Below are positions 19,384 through 28,557 of a stretch of 64,000 bases of DNA, in pieces. How positions within the stretch are numbered: position 1 is the first letter of the stretch; the number at the start of each line of letters is the position of its first letter. A model generated the notes under the pieces. It made no database searches. It saw only the letters and a program-made list of their open reading frames with translations, and was not told the origin of the DNA. The translations under genes and the position numbers were made by a program. Source of the stretch: Westiellopsis prolifica IICB1. GTDB taxonomy: Bacteria; Cyanobacteriota; Cyanobacteriia; Cyanobacteriales; Nostocaceae. The DNA lies in contig NZ_NAPS01000002.1 in the NCBI RefSeq assembly GCF_004323185.1, positions 2,376,083 through 2,440,082 of the forward strand. The letters run 5' to 3'.

Positions 19384-20667
19384 TTATGCTAAAGCTGGTA
19401 CAGGAATTACCAAATGAGGGTACAAGGGGAAGCGATCGCACAGTGCTGCTACCCGTCGCCGACAATCAGCCGCAACACTTTCGGAATCTGGATTTAACAG
19501 GCGATCGGCAATAATATTGCCAATCTCTGTAAACTCTGCTAATTCCATACCCCGTGTTGTCATCGCCGGTGAACCCAATCTCAGACCACTAGTTACAAAG
19601 GGTGATGCTGGATCAAAAGGAACGGTATTTTTATTCGTGGTAACATTTACAACACTGAGTTCCTGTTCCGCTTGCTTTCCAGTCATACCTATACTCCGTA
19701 AGTCTACGAGCATGACATGATTTTCAGTCCCATTAGATACTAGCTTAAAACCACGATTTTGAAGTTGTGTAGCTAAAGCACGAGCATTTTCAATTACTTG
19801 GGCAGAATAAGTTTTAAATTCGGGCTTCAAAGCTTCTCCCAAAGCCACTGCTTTACCAGCAATGACGTGTTCTAATGGTCCACCCTGAGTTCCAGGAAAA
19901 ACAGCTTTATCAAGTTTTTTACCCAATTCTGGGTCACGAGTCATAATTAAACCACCTCTAGGCCCTCGTAGGGTTTTGTGGGTAGTTGTTGTCACCACAT
20001 CACAATAAGGGATGGGGCTGGGATGTAAACCGCTAACCACCAAACCAGCAATATGGGCAATATCTGCGAGTAAATATGCACCAATTTCATCAGCAATGCT
20101 ACGGAACTTTTCAAAATCGATGATCCGGGGATAAGCAGAATAACCACAAATTAAGAGCTTAGGACGCTCCCTTAGCGCCTGCTCTCGAATTTGGTCATAG
20201 TCTAGTTGTTCTGTTTCCTGATTGACACCATAATGAACAACCTTAAACCATTTTCCCGACACATTTACAGGTGAACCGTGAGTCAGGTGTCCCCCATGGG
20301 ATAAATCCATTCCCATGATCGTGTCTCCTGGTTCTAGGAGCGTTAGAAAGACAGCAAAATTCGCTTGAGCGCCAGAGTGGGGTTGTACGTTTGCATGAGC
20401 AGCATTAAACAATTGTTTAGCACGGTCAATGGCGATTTGCTCTATTTCATCTATAAATTCACAACCGCCATAATAACGTTTACCAGGCAAACCCTCAGCG
20501 TATTTATTTGTGAGTACTGAACCCTGTGCAGCCAGTACAGCTGCTGAGGTAAAGTTTTCACTAGCAATCAACTCTAAGTGATCACGTTGACGCTGTAGTT
20601 CTTTGTTGATTAAATTGGCAACTGCGGGATCGGAGGAAGTCAAAAAATCTGAATTTGTCAGAGTCAC
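19384..20667 (-). CDS. glyA: Serine hydroxymethyltransferase
   Basis: A 427-residue PLP enzyme that interconverts serine and glycine with transfer of a one-carbon unit to tetrahydrofolate. The PLP lysine is Lys231 in [16 protein letters not shown]. Other family features are [13 protein letters not shown] near residue 32, [28 protein letters not shown] and [11 protein letters not shown]. Length is standard and the ATG start matches the usual N-terminus. It is a single gene; the upstream DNA holds dispersed repeats. Confidence 0.97.
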   Translation of the reverse strand: MTLTNSDFLTSSDPAVANLINKELQRQRDHLELIASENFTSAAVLAAQGSVLTNKYAEGLPGKRYYGGCEFIDEIEQIAIDRAKQLFNAAHANVQPHSGAQANFAVFLTLLEPGDTIMGMDLSHGGHLTHGSPVNVSGKWFKVVHYGVNQETEQLDYDQIREQALRERPKLLICGYSAYPRIIDFEKFRSIADEIGAYLLADIAHIAGLVVSGLHPSPIPYCDVVTTTTHKTLRGPRGGLIMTRDPELGKKLDKAVFPGTQGGPLEHVIAGKAVALGEALKPEFKTYSAQVIENARALATQLQNRGFKLVSNGTENHVMLVDLRSIGMTGKQAEQELSVVNVTTNKNTVPFDPASPFVTSGLRLGSPAMTTRGMELAEFTEIGNIIADRLLNPDSESVAADCRRRVAALCDRFPLYPHLVIPVPALA

Positions 20668-21152
20668 TTTTAGCTATCCTTGAATGGAAATTTGTGTGCA
20701 AGTGGGTTGTTGGTAGTTAGTTGTTAGTTGTTGTAAGGGCGCAAGGACTTGCACCCCTACAGTGGTTGTTCTAAACAACAATCAACAACCAACCACCACA
20801 AGTAATATATTTATTTAGGCTAACCCACATATCAAGTATGGATCATTGCTGGAATTTGTTGGTTCTCATGAATTTATGTATTCGTTTTTACTACAAAATA
20901 TTTGATCCAACATACAATAGAATTAAAGCCCAATTAGATCCATTTTTTTGGTTTGTTATCAACTGCATATTTCCAAACTGAGTTTGGAAAGCGAGAATTC
21001 ATAGATGTTGAATTGATGAACAGGTTATTGATCTGTTAAGTAGACTAAATACATTATTAAATACATCTGCGATTAAATTACAATCTACAATCCAAAATAC
21101 CAGCTTAAGGGGAAATATAAGAAACTATTGAGGAGTTAAAGGAGGGATTTGG
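20668..21152. other. Intergenic region with inverted repeats and an operator-like palindrome
   Basis: The left part (20701-20805) is an imperfect long inverted repeat built from GTTAGTTGTT-type units around a GGGCGCAAGGACTTGCACCC-like palindrome. The middle holds a clean dyad, TTCCAAACT-G-AGTTTGGAA, at 20971-20989. The right part is AT-rich and ends in the strong ribosome binding site of the small CxxC gene. No gene was recognised. Confidence 0.6.
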
Positions 21153-21350
21153 ATGCTAGTAATTTTAATGGAGGATCAGATCCTTGCCCCTCAGCAAGTT
21201 TGTCAATCTTGTCTACTCGCTGATAGTAGTGGTCAACCCCGTTGGCGTCAAGGTCAACTATATTGCGGTCACATAATCAGCAAAATCACTGAGCGTCAAC
21301 CAGATCAGTACGAGTGTATGATGGGTTTTCGCATTGCTAACATAGAATGA
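21153..21350 (+). CDS. Small cysteine-containing hypothetical protein
   Basis: A 65-residue protein of unknown function. An AAAGGAGGG sequence six bases before the ATG is one of the best ribosome binding sites in the window and argues that it is real. It contains a CQSC pair near residues 18-21, a CGH near residue 46 and one more cysteine near 56, an arrangement that could bind zinc or iron, though this is only suggested by spacing. It is followed after 88 bp by the Tic20-like gene on the same strand and might be co-transcribed with it. I do not recognise a named family. Confidence 0.7.
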   Translation: MLVILMEDQILAPQQVCQSCLLADSSGQPRWRQGQLYCGHIISKITERQPDQYECMMGFRIANIE

Positions 21351-21438
21351 ACCATAATGTGTGAGAAATAAGAAATAACTTAACTGCGTTATTCTAGGGT
21401 CAGGTGACTATTGGATTTTAATCTTAGGAGAGCGCAGT

Positions 21439-21918
21439 ATGACTTGGCGTGGATCTACAACAGTTAAAGACAGGATTTTTGCTTGTTTACCTTATTTACT
21501 TCCGATTATTGAAGTTTTTGCTTATGGGCAATTTTTTCTGAAACAGTTTCCACCTGTACAAGTGTTGTTTCTGCCCTTGGTGCCATTATTGCAAATTTAC
21601 TATGGCGTCCGTTATGCCGGATTGATTATTTTCTTTGGTTTATTTATCTTCGTAGTCCGAAACGAAAAAATCAGTCATTTTATTCGTTTTAATACTATGC
21701 AGGCGATTCTTTTAGACATTGTAGTTTTCTTGTTTGGAATCCTAACTGATATTGTAGGACTGCTTCCATCTGGAGGTTTTGCGATCCAAACCTTGTATAC
21801 TACAATTTTTCTAGGAATAGTGGCAGCATCTGTATATTCTATAATCCAGTCGCTGTTAGGGCGTTATGCAGAAATTCCTGCTATTTCTGATGCAGTATAC
21901 ATGCAACTGCCACGTTAG
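21439..21918 (+). CDS. Tic20-like membrane protein
   Basis: A 159-residue integral membrane protein with about four hydrophobic helices. It has the pattern of cyanobacterial Tic20/Ycf60 relatives: an N-terminal RIFACLPYLLPIIEVF segment, RNEKISHFIRFNTMQAILLD in the middle and a conserved C-terminal helix region ending in AEIPAISDAVYMQLP. Chloroplast Tic20 is a component of the inner-envelope import channel. The cyanobacterial role is not settled. An AGGAG lies just upstream of the ATG at 21439. It converges with the fumarylacetoacetase-family gene with only 3 bp between stop codons. Confidence 0.85.
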   Translation: MTWRGSTTVKDRIFACLPYLLPIIEVFAYGQFFLKQFPPVQVLFLPLVPLLQIYYGVRYAGLIIFFGLFIFVVRNEKISHFIRFNTMQAILLDIVVFLFGILTDIVGLLPSGGFAIQTLYTTIFLGIVAASVYSIIQSLLGRYAEIPAISDAVYMQLPR

Positions 21919-21921
21919 CGA

Positions 21922-22695
21922 TCAACTACCTACTACTGTGTTTTCCAGGCGACCAATACCTTCAATTTCTATACGGACGCGATCGCCGATTTTCAGAGAC
22001 CCAACTCCCACAGGCGTACCTGTCAGCACAATATCCCCCGGTAACAGTGTCATTACCTGACTGATGTAAGATACAAGATAATCTGGGGGAAAAACCATTT
22101 GGTCGATAGTTGCAGATTGTACAGGAGCAGGCTCTTCATTTAAGAAAGTCTGTAGTCTGGCTCCTGGGCTGATTTCGCGCACAATCCACGGTCCTAGGGG
22201 ACAAAACGTATCAAAGCCTTTTGCTCGCGTCCATTGACTATCTTTTCTTTGTAAGTCTCGCGCTGTCACATCATTGGCGATTGTATAGCCCCAAATTTTC
22301 ATTTGGGCTTCTTGGGGTGTGCAATTAAAAATGCGATCGCCAATAACTAATGCTAATTCTCCTTCATAGTCTACTCGTTGTGACTGGGGTGGATACTGAA
22401 TTTTTCCTAGCGAAGCAATGACAGATGTGGGCGGTTTGAAAAAAAGCAGTGGTTCAGGAGGAACATCAGTTCCCATTTCCGCCGCATGTTCTGCATAATT
22501 TTTGCCAACAGCCACGATTTTTGAAGGCGCACAGGGAGCCAAAATTTCGTAGTCATCTGGTTCTAATATTAAATCCGTGGGTTGACCTTGTAACCAGGGG
22601 GGAGCATCCAGCACCTGCACTTTCATCGAAAGTTGTAGCAAACCATAATAAATCTGCCCTTCTGGATTCTGAACTCGCACAAAGCGCTGCGCCAT
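21922..22695 (-). CDS. Fumarylacetoacetate hydrolase family protein
   Basis: A 257-residue protein with the C-terminal FAH fold. Diagnostic segments are IVAVGKNYAEHAAEM, FFKPPTSVI, the metal-site region DYEGELALVIG and GYTIANDVTARDLQ, and the late PGDIVLTGTPVGVG. Members hydrolyse or decarboxylate 2-keto acid or acylpyruvate compounds with Mg or Mn. Without more context the substrate is not predictable; oxaloacetate decarboxylase or acylpyruvase are common activities. The N-terminal ~60 residues are of the usual short type. Confidence 0.9.
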   Translation of the reverse strand: MAQRFVRVQNPEGQIYYGLLQLSMKVQVLDAPPWLQGQPTDLILEPDDYEILAPCAPSKIVAVGKNYAEHAAEMGTDVPPEPLLFFKPPTSVIASLGKIQYPPQSQRVDYEGELALVIGDRIFNCTPQEAQMKIWGYTIANDVTARDLQRKDSQWTRAKGFDTFCPLGPWIVREISPGARLQTFLNEEPAPVQSATIDQMVFPPDYLVSYISQVMTLLPGDIVLTGTPVGVGSLKIGDRVRIEIEGIGRLENTVVGS

Positions 22696-23089
22696 AACTT
22701 TGATAAGTACCTCTGTTTGTAATCAAATCGCTTCTAAAGTCAATTGTCTACAGTCCGAAGTCTATAAACTAATGACTAATTGCCGGAAACTGGCGCACCC
22801 TTGCGGTAAGCCGAAGAAGGTAGTTCTACAAACATTTCACAAAATCTAAAATTCTTATCATTCACCTCCTTGTTGGATCATATTTTAATTTCACTCTTAA
22901 AAAACGCTACGCTCAGAAATTGTGTCAAACTCCTAAACATCACAAATAAAAGATTTCACACTTTGGCAAATTTCTTGTAAGATCGTAATTCCTTGTTGCT
23001 GTATGTATAGTTAGTTGAATTGTATAAATAAATACTTTTACTAATTATTGACACCAGCAGCCACACAGTCCAAAAGGAGATTTAAAGCC
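22696..23089. other. Divergent intergenic region upstream of rpsF
   Basis: 394 bp between the divergent FAH-family gene and rpsF. The right half is AT-rich and must hold the rpsF promoter. On the minus strand at 22863-22871 there is AAGGAGGTG, a near-perfect complement to the 16S rRNA 3' end, followed by a 29-codon open frame to 22776 (see findings). No structured RNA was recognised. Confidence 0.5.
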
Positions 23090-23410
23090 ATGCAAACAGT
23101 TTACGAAACAATGTACATCTTGCGTCCTGACTTGGGTGATGAGCAAGTAGAGCAAATTATTGCTAAGTATGAGAACTTGCTACGGGAACAAGGTGCTGAC
23201 AAAATTCAAAGTCAGAATCGAGGTAAGCGTCGTTTAGCTTATGAAATTCAAAGGCAAAGAGATGGCATATATATCCAATTGAACTACACTGGTCCAGGCA
23301 AAATGATTGCTGTGTTGGAACGCGCTATGCGTCTGAGCGAGGAAGTTATTCGCTACCTAACACTCAACCAACAGGTAGAAGAGCCAAAGGCTTCTACAGA
23401 AGCAGCATAA
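23090..23410 (+). CDS. rpsF: 30S ribosomal protein S6
   Basis: A 106-residue small-subunit protein starting [20 protein letters not shown]. The AAAGGAG 9-14 bases before the ATG at 23090 decides this start; the longer frame from 23048 adds 14 residues that do not belong to S6. Family features are the ENLLREQG and [10 protein letters not shown] segments and [13 protein letters not shown]6 binds the central domain of 16S rRNA with S18. It stands alone here, without rpsR. A perfect palindrome follows the gene. Confidence 0.97.
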   Translation: MQTVYETMYILRPDLGDEQVEQIIAKYENLLREQGADKIQSQNRGKRRLAYEIQRQRDGIYIQLNYTGPGKMIAVLERAMRLSEEVIRYLTLNQQVEEPKASTEAA

Positions 23411-23428
23411 GTAGTTAGTGGACAGCAG

Positions 23429-23448
23429 GGGCGCAAAGCTTTGCGCCC
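23429..23448. repeat. Perfect 20-bp palindrome after rpsF
   Basis: GGGCGCAAAGCTTTGCGCCC is fully self-complementary and begins 18 bp after the rpsF stop. It has no T-run, so it is not a classical terminator. A related, imperfect palindrome lies near 20735, which suggests a dispersed repeat. Confidence 0.75.
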
Positions 23449-23587
23449 GTTGGTTAGTGGTTAATAGATTATTTATTTACTCAAACCCACTAACAACTAA
23501 GAACTAGTTATTTATATTTTAAGAAAGTAAAAAAAAATTCGTTTTTCTACTTGCCGAATTCTCCGGGAATGCTAAATTAACTAGTAA

Positions 23588-24229
23588 TTGGAAGTATTAG
23601 CCAAAAGTAGTACAACCGCGTTTATACCTAATAAGGGGAAAGATTATTCACCGGAGCTAGTTGCCACTGTGAGCCAAACTGATAACTCCAATATTCAAGC
23701 TCTCTCTACAGAACTATCAAAGTTGCGTCAAGAATTGCAACTTCGTGATCAATTAGTGCAACAGCTGTCTCAAGAACTGTTCCGACTGGTGAAGGGTAAT
23801 GCTAATTTTATGCCCCAGCCAGAAATGTCTGAGCGTTATCAAAGTCAGCTTCAAGCTTTGCGAGAACAACTAGAAGCAGTTGAAAAACAAGTAGCTTTTT
23901 ATCAAGAACAAATTTCTAATCGAGATACTGAAATCTATCAGTTGCGTCAGTCGGTGCAAGAACTAAGCGATCGCAGTCGGATGCTGGAGCAAGTAGTACA
24001 GGAACTACCACAAATTTATCGCCGTAAATTTGATGAGCGTATGACTCCAGTTAGAGAAAAAGTCGCAATGCTACAACGAGAAAACCGTCAGTTACAAGCA
24101 GAACTGCAAAGTGTGAGTTATCGTTTAGCCCAGAAAACTCGTACGACTTCTCACAGCGCTATTGATTTACCAAATTTTCCACCCATGGCATCTGAGGCAG
24201 GTAATATTTCTACTGTGCAGAATGCTTAA
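23588..24229 (+). CDS. Coiled-coil hypothetical protein
   Basis: A 213-residue protein of unknown function. After a polar N-terminus of about 35 residues it is predicted coiled coil to about residue 185 (LSKLRQELQLRDQLVQQLSQ and similar heptads), with a Pro/Ser-rich tail. It opens with TTG at 23588, and no clear Shine-Dalgarno is visible, so the exact start is uncertain; the next ATG in frame is about 75 codons in. Its last codons overlap a tiny hydrophobic frame at 24222. It may be structural or an adaptor, but nothing shows this directly. Confidence 0.65.
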   Translation: MEVLAKSSTTAFIPNKGKDYSPELVATVSQTDNSNIQALSTELSKLRQELQLRDQLVQQLSQELFRLVKGNANFMPQPEMSERYQSQLQALREQLEAVEKQVAFYQEQISNRDTEIYQLRQSVQELSDRSRMLEQVVQELPQIYRRKFDERMTPVREKVAMLQRENRQLQAELQSVSYRLAQKTRTTSHSAIDLPNFPPMASEAGNISTVQNA

Positions 24230-24308
24230 ACTTATTTTGGCTATGTCAGCATGTGGCATGGCAGTTGCAACTGGTAATGGATTATGGTTGCTTTTAGTGA
24301 TTCAGTAG
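24222..24308 (+). CDS. Candidate 28-residue hydrophobic small protein
   Basis: An ATG at 24222 overlaps the last 8 bases of the coiled-coil gene (ATGCTTAA), an arrangement typical of translational coupling. The product, starting MLKLILAMSACGMAVATG and ending WLLLVIQ, would be one short membrane helix. No family is recognised, and a frame of 28 codons can arise by chance. Confidence 0.35.
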   Translation: MLKLILAMSACGMAVATGNGLWLLLVIQ

Positions 24309-24481
24309 TCCTTACTAGCAAAAACACCAATTATTGAGAGAATCAACAGCTTTAGCCAAAAAGTTTATCAAAAAATTGTTTCCCACCCTAGCTGCTTTGA
24401 GTAGCCTAGAAAATGCAAAACCTAGTACTGCAAAGCCACTGCTTGACCTAACCATTAGTTTTCAAGTACGGAGTGGCAATT

Positions 24482-24835
24482 TTAACGTACCAGCAACAAA
24501 TTACTTTTGTTTACAAAACCCAATATTTCTTCTTGATTGTGAACAATTTCAAATACTGAATCGAGTTGAGTCAGTTCTAAAACTAACCTCACAGGTGTTT
24601 GTACGTTGCACAGTACTAAACGACAACCATTTTGTCGTGCAGCTTTCAATCCATTAACCAAAGCAACTAAACCGGAGCTATCCATAAAATCCACCTCAGC
24701 TAAATCAATCACCCAGAGTTGATCACGCTGGGGTAATAATTCAGTCACCTTTTCACTGAAAGCCACACTACCCTCTAAATCCATGCGTCCTTGAGGCTGA
24801 AACAAGATGATTTGGCGTTCTGATGTGAGAGTCAT
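24482..24835 (-). CDS. STAS-domain anti-sigma factor antagonist-like protein
   Basis: A 117-residue single STAS domain of the SpoIIAA type. The phosphorylation motif DSSG at residues 52-55 (VDFMDSSGLVALVNGL) is intact, preceded by the LWVIDLAEV strand and followed by CRLVLCNVQTPVRLVLELTQ. Such proteins are phosphorylated by an anti-sigma kinase and dephosphorylated by a PP2C phosphatase. Neither partner is encoded nearby, so the pathway cannot be named. The gene converges with the coiled-coil gene. Confidence 0.9.
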   Translation of the reverse strand: MTLTSERQIILFQPQGRMDLEGSVAFSEKVTELLPQRDQLWVIDLAEVDFMDSSGLVALVNGLKAARQNGCRLVLCNVQTPVRLVLELTQLDSVFEIVHNQEEILGFVNKSNLLLVR

Positions 24836-25432
24836 AAATTTTTACTGGGTTATTGAATCAATCAAAAAACAAAAAAACAGGCATAAAAACCGCTTTGTTT
24901 ACAACCGTAATAATACTGCTTTCCTTAGAAAATTGGTAGCCTTACAATAGTACGGTTGAGACGAATAATTTCAGTATTCATGCCGTATAATTTATCTTAA
25001 TCTTTCCTCAATATAGGCATAACCCTCTAAGAATTTTAGTACTACATGTACTTTTTACAAAATTTTTATAATTAGCTAGGAAGTTTATAAATTTTTCATA
25101 AAAAAATTTTGCTTTACTTCTGTACATGTACTGATGTGGTAGAACTTAATGTACAGAAACAGTGGTTATGACGTCAAAATAAATACTAAGTAAAGTGTTG
25201 ATAAAAATGTATTTTCCCTGCAATCCCACTAAAATAGTGAGTAAGAGCATTCTTGAAATCGAATTTAGCGATTTCCCCAGTTCAGAGAAATTGATGAGTT
25301 TGATAAAGTTTATTTAAAGTTAACAGGTACTTAAATGTAGTTCATGTGTCTTTCAAACACTCGATTGACACCCTATTAAAACACGAGACAAGATATAGTA
25401 AAAGTAAACATTTGTAAAGGCTGCGGTGCTGA
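24836..25432. other. Long AT-rich intergenic region
   Basis: About 600 bp between divergent genes for a STAS protein and a DedA protein. It is strongly AT-rich and has no convincing open frame. TACATGTAC occurs twice (25043-25051 and 25123-25131, the second extended to the palindrome GTACATGTAC). A TTGACA at 25365-25370 and a TATAGT at 25394-25399 are 23 bp apart, too far for a standard promoter. Confidence 0.5.
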
Positions 25433-26062
25433 ATGTCTTTGGAATTTATCTCGTTAGAAAATATCCAGAGAATTGCCCATGATTATGGATACTGGGCAAT
25501 TTTTTTCGGAATATTGTTAGAGAACTTGGGCATTCCCATTCCTGGTGAAACCGTAACCCTCGTCGGTGGGTTCCTAGCTGGTAGTCATGAATTAAATTAC
25601 TGGCTAGTTCTGGGTGATGCTGTTGCGGGAGCCGTAATTGGTGGTATTTGCGGTTATTGGGTTGGTAGGACAGGGGGCTGGCCAATTCTAGTACGAATTG
25701 GCAGCCTGTTTAGATTTTCAGAAGCTCGACTGTTGACTATAAAAGAGCAATTTAGTGAAAATGCAGCAAAAGCAATCTTCTTTGGGCGTTTCTTAGCCTT
25801 ATTGAGAATCTTTGCTGCACCTATGGCTGGTATAGCTGGAATACCTTTTGGAAAATTCTTTTTTTATAACTTCATCGGGGCGACTGCGTGGGGTGGGGTG
25901 ATGGTGACACTGGCATTTTTTGCTGGTACTGTTGTTTCCCTAGAACAGTTGGTTGCGTGGGTTAGTAAATTTGCGATCGCTGCCCTATTAATTCTTGCAG
26001 CCTTTATCATTATTCCCCTGTGGCTAGAAGCTAGGCAACAGAGAATAGGGACTGGGGATTAA
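25433..26062 (+). CDS. DedA family membrane protein
   Basis: A 209-residue SNARE-associated/VTT-domain membrane protein. The DedA hallmarks are an early ENLGIPIPGET segment, then GDAVAGAVIGGICGYWVGR, then FFGRFLALLRIFAAPMAGIAG with the conserved F-x-R-x-x-x-x-R pattern, and a final transmembrane helix. DedA proteins are inner-membrane proteins linked to lipid scrambling and membrane homeostasis. The last residues (IGTGD) are encoded by GGGACTGGGGAT-type repeat, so the C-terminus may have been extended by repeat DNA. Confidence 0.93.
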   Translation: MSLEFISLENIQRIAHDYGYWAIFFGILLENLGIPIPGETVTLVGGFLAGSHELNYWLVLGDAVAGAVIGGICGYWVGRTGGWPILVRIGSLFRFSEARLLTIKEQFSENAAKAIFFGRFLALLRIFAAPMAGIAGIPFGKFFFYNFIGATAWGGVMVTLAFFAGTVVSLEQLVAWVSKFAIAALLILAAFIIIPLWLEARQQRIGTGD

Positions 26063-26219
26063 GAGGACAAGGGGGACAAGGGGGGCAAAGGGGGACAAGG
26101 GAGCAGGGAGCTCTTAGCAGGGAGCAGAATAACCAATCCCCGATCCCCAATCCCCGATCCCCGATCCCCGTTACCCCTTATCCCCAGAGGGGGCCCCACC
26201 TTCCCCGATCCCCAATCCC
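26063..26219. repeat. Low-complexity G/C-rich repeats (GGGGACAA and CCCCGATCC types)
   Basis: The DedA-argG gap is almost wholly short repeats: GGGGACAAGG-type units on the left and CCCCGATCCCCAATCCCC-type units on the right. The same families occur near 6530, 48110-48305 and 54470. Confidence 0.75.
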
Positions 26220-27422
26220 CTATTCCCTACCGTGCTGCGCCCAAATCCGAGTTGGCAAACCCCAAACGTAAATAAAACCTTCGGCTGCCTTATGATCAAA
26301 TTTGTCATCAGCTCCGTAGGTTGCTAACTCAGGAGTATACAAAGAGTTTTCGGAATGACGCCCAACTATGGTAGCGTTACCCTTAAATAGCTTGACTCGA
26401 ATTGTTCCAGATACTTGCTCTTGTGTTTTTTGAATAAAAGCATCTAGGGCTGCTTTCAGGGGACTGTACCACAAGCCGTTATAAATCATTTGGCTGTAAG
26501 TTTCTTCTATACCCCGTTTGTAATGGGTAACATCTGCTGTGAGAGTTAAACTTTCTAAATCGCGATGGGCTTGAATTAACACTACCATTGCGGGAGATTC
26601 GTAGATTTCCCGCGATTTAATCCCTACCAAGCGATTTTCAATCATATCGATGCGCCCAACACCGTGATTTCCTGCAACTTGGTTGAGATGTTCGATTAAT
26701 TCAATCGGTCTTTTTGTTTCACCGTTGAGACTGGTAGGAATACCTCTTATAAAACCAATATCAATATATTCTGGCTCGTTGGGGGTATCAGCGATCGCCT
26801 TTGTTAATAAATAAATTTCTTCTGGTGGTTCCACTGTAGGGTCTTCCAGGATTCCGGCTTCGATACTCCGACCAAGGAAATTGCGGTCAATACTGTAAGG
26901 AGAAGACTTTTTCACGGGTGCAGGAATGCCGAATTTTTCTCCGTAAGCAATGGTTTCCTCACGACTCATACCCCATTCCCGTGCAGGTGCGAGAATTTTG
27001 AGGTTGGGGTTGAGGGCTGCAACAGATACATCAAAACGCACCTGATCGTTACCTTTACCAGTGCAGCCGTGAGCGATCGCATCTGCACCGTATATTTCTG
27101 CTGTTTCTACTAAAACTTTAGCAATCAGCGGACGAGCTAAGGCTGTTGCAAGAGGATAGCGATTTTCATAAAGCGCATTGGCTTGAATGGCAGGAAATGC
27201 ATAATCTTTGACAAACGTCTCTTTAACATCTGCCACTAATGACTCACTTGCACCTGATTTCAGGGCTTTTTCTCGGACTGGTTCTAATTCATCTCCCTGT
27301 CCCAAGTCTGCTGCTAAAGCAATTACTTCTTCTACACCCCACTCATGCTTGAGGTAGGGAATGCACACCGATGTATCTACTCCCCCAGAATATGCCAGGA
27401 CAACCTTTTTGGCGCGACCCAT
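26220..27422 (-). CDS. argG: Argininosuccinate synthase
   Basis: A 400-residue enzyme that condenses citrulline and aspartate with ATP, the penultimate step of arginine synthesis. The ATP-binding loop AYSGGVDTS is at residues 10-18. Further family motifs are [13 protein letters not shown], the [15 protein letters not shown] segment and [16 protein letters not shown]. Full length with the usual start MGRAKKVVL. It is a single gene; the 3' side runs straight into repeat DNA. Confidence 0.97.
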   Translation of the reverse strand: MGRAKKVVLAYSGGVDTSVCIPYLKHEWGVEEVIALAADLGQGDELEPVREKALKSGASESLVADVKETFVKDYAFPAIQANALYENRYPLATALARPLIAKVLVETAEIYGADAIAHGCTGKGNDQVRFDVSVAALNPNLKILAPAREWGMSREETIAYGEKFGIPAPVKKSSPYSIDRNFLGRSIEAGILEDPTVEPPEEIYLLTKAIADTPNEPEYIDIGFIRGIPTSLNGETKRPIELIEHLNQVAGNHGVGRIDMIENRLVGIKSREIYESPAMVVLIQAHRDLESLTLTADVTHYKRGIEETYSQMIYNGLWYSPLKAALDAFIQKTQEQVSGTIRVKLFKGNATIVGRHSENSLYTPELATYGADDKFDHKAAEGFIYVWGLPTRIWAQHGRE

Positions 27423-27635
27423 TAGCTTCTCCAGTCAAAAAACAAATAACCGAGTCAATATTATATCCAATTGACACTCACCAGGCTAAAGCTAGGGTGA
27501 TTCTTAAGTTTATTAGTACAGTGAACAGAGCCAAGCCAGGGCGGGTAGTGGTTAGTACTGATGAACAACTAGAGGTAGAGCTTAGAAAAAGACTAGCTCT
27601 ATAAAAAGTTTTCCAATCCAAAATCCAAAATCAGT

Positions 27636-28472
27636 TTATCCACTCCGGGGTATACGCTCTATCTCCGCATATCCACTGAAAATTAATCGTTTTCCCTCCG
27701 TTTCTAATCGATTCAGTCGCATTTTGACTCCATCTAAGTCAAAGCGATCTAAATCAACCATGTTATCCAGAATTTCTACCAACGCCAGACTCAAGTTTTG
27801 CGAAAGTTCTCGCTGTGCTTCCGGTACTTGTTCAAGATCAATTCCTTGATTGGTAAAAGAAATACGCCGCCGCCGTTCAATACTCACAGCTACAGTCATA
27901 CTGATTGGCACAAGTTCACCGTTGTCCAAATCCGCTTTTGCCAAAATTCGCAGTCGATTTTCTGTCAATAGTTCTACTTGCACGTCAATAAATGAGACTG
28001 GCTTTCCACCAGATAATGCAGTTAAAGCAGGTAAAGATTGATTCAATAGTCGCTTTGTCACTAGTTCTGCTTTAAAGGCCCGGTTAATACCTGCTTCTGT
28101 CAATACAACTTGAGCGATCGCCTGGGTGGGTTGCTTGAGACTGAGTTTGCCACTTAAAACAGAGCTAAAGTCAATAGCAACCGCATCGGTTTCGATAAAA
28201 ATTTCTTCAGCAGCAAAATCTTTACGGATAACCAAGCCACGACCTTTCATTGTGAAGCTATCGATGCTGCCTTGCAATAGCTTGCTGGAAGGGTGACAAC
28301 GGACAAAGACTTCTACTGACTCGCTTTTGGTGAACAGATGGCGAATTGTTTGGGTAGCAACAGTGTTGAGCATCTGCTCTCCCCAGTCTGTGCCTTTTGG
28401 ATTTGTTAAACCAGTAAGTCCGCCGAACATTTTGGTTGATGTCTCTAGAAGTTCTTTGTATTTTTGTAACAA
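27636..28472 (-). CDS. DUF2993 domain-containing protein
   Basis: A protein of 264-278 residues of the DUF2993 family, common in cyanobacteria and actinobacteria and of unknown function. Recognisable segments are GEQMLNTVATQTIRHLFT, then VRCHPSSKLLQGSIDSF, then DAVAIDFSSVLSGK and a beta-rich C-terminus ending in a GYAEIERIP strand. The family probably has a lipid-binding-like beta structure, but that is general knowledge and not visible here. The frame opens at 28472; a second ATG at 28430 gives the MFGGLTGL start that I believe is usual. Neither has a clear Shine-Dalgarno. Confidence 0.85.
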   Translation of the reverse strand: MLQKYKELLETSTKMFGGLTGLTNPKGTDWGEQMLNTVATQTIRHLFTKSESVEVFVRCHPSSKLLQGSIDSFTMKGRGLVIRKDFAAEEIFIETDAVAIDFSSVLSGKLSLKQPTQAIAQVVLTEAGINRAFKAELVTKRLLNQSLPALTALSGGKPVSFIDVQVELLTENRLRILAKADLDNGELVPISMTVAVSIERRRRISFTNQGIDLEQVPEAQRELSQNLSLALVEILDNMVDLDRFDLDGVKMRLNRLETEGKRLIFSGYAEIERIPRSG

Positions 28473-28557
28473 ATTGTGAAGAGAACAGCAACCATCTAGG
28501 GATTAGTTGTGTTAATGGTTAAGTGTGGGTGTTGCATATTTGTGGAATGATCTTATT

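Noticed and set aside
22780-22830. GGAAACTGGCGCACCC stretch considered as a riboswitch or Yfr-type RNA
   Set aside because: No consensus core of a riboswitch class I know could be matched, and no stable conserved structure was evident.
25365-25399. TTGACA and TATAGT as a promoter for the DedA gene
   Set aside because: The 23-bp spacer is too long for a standard sigma-70-type promoter.
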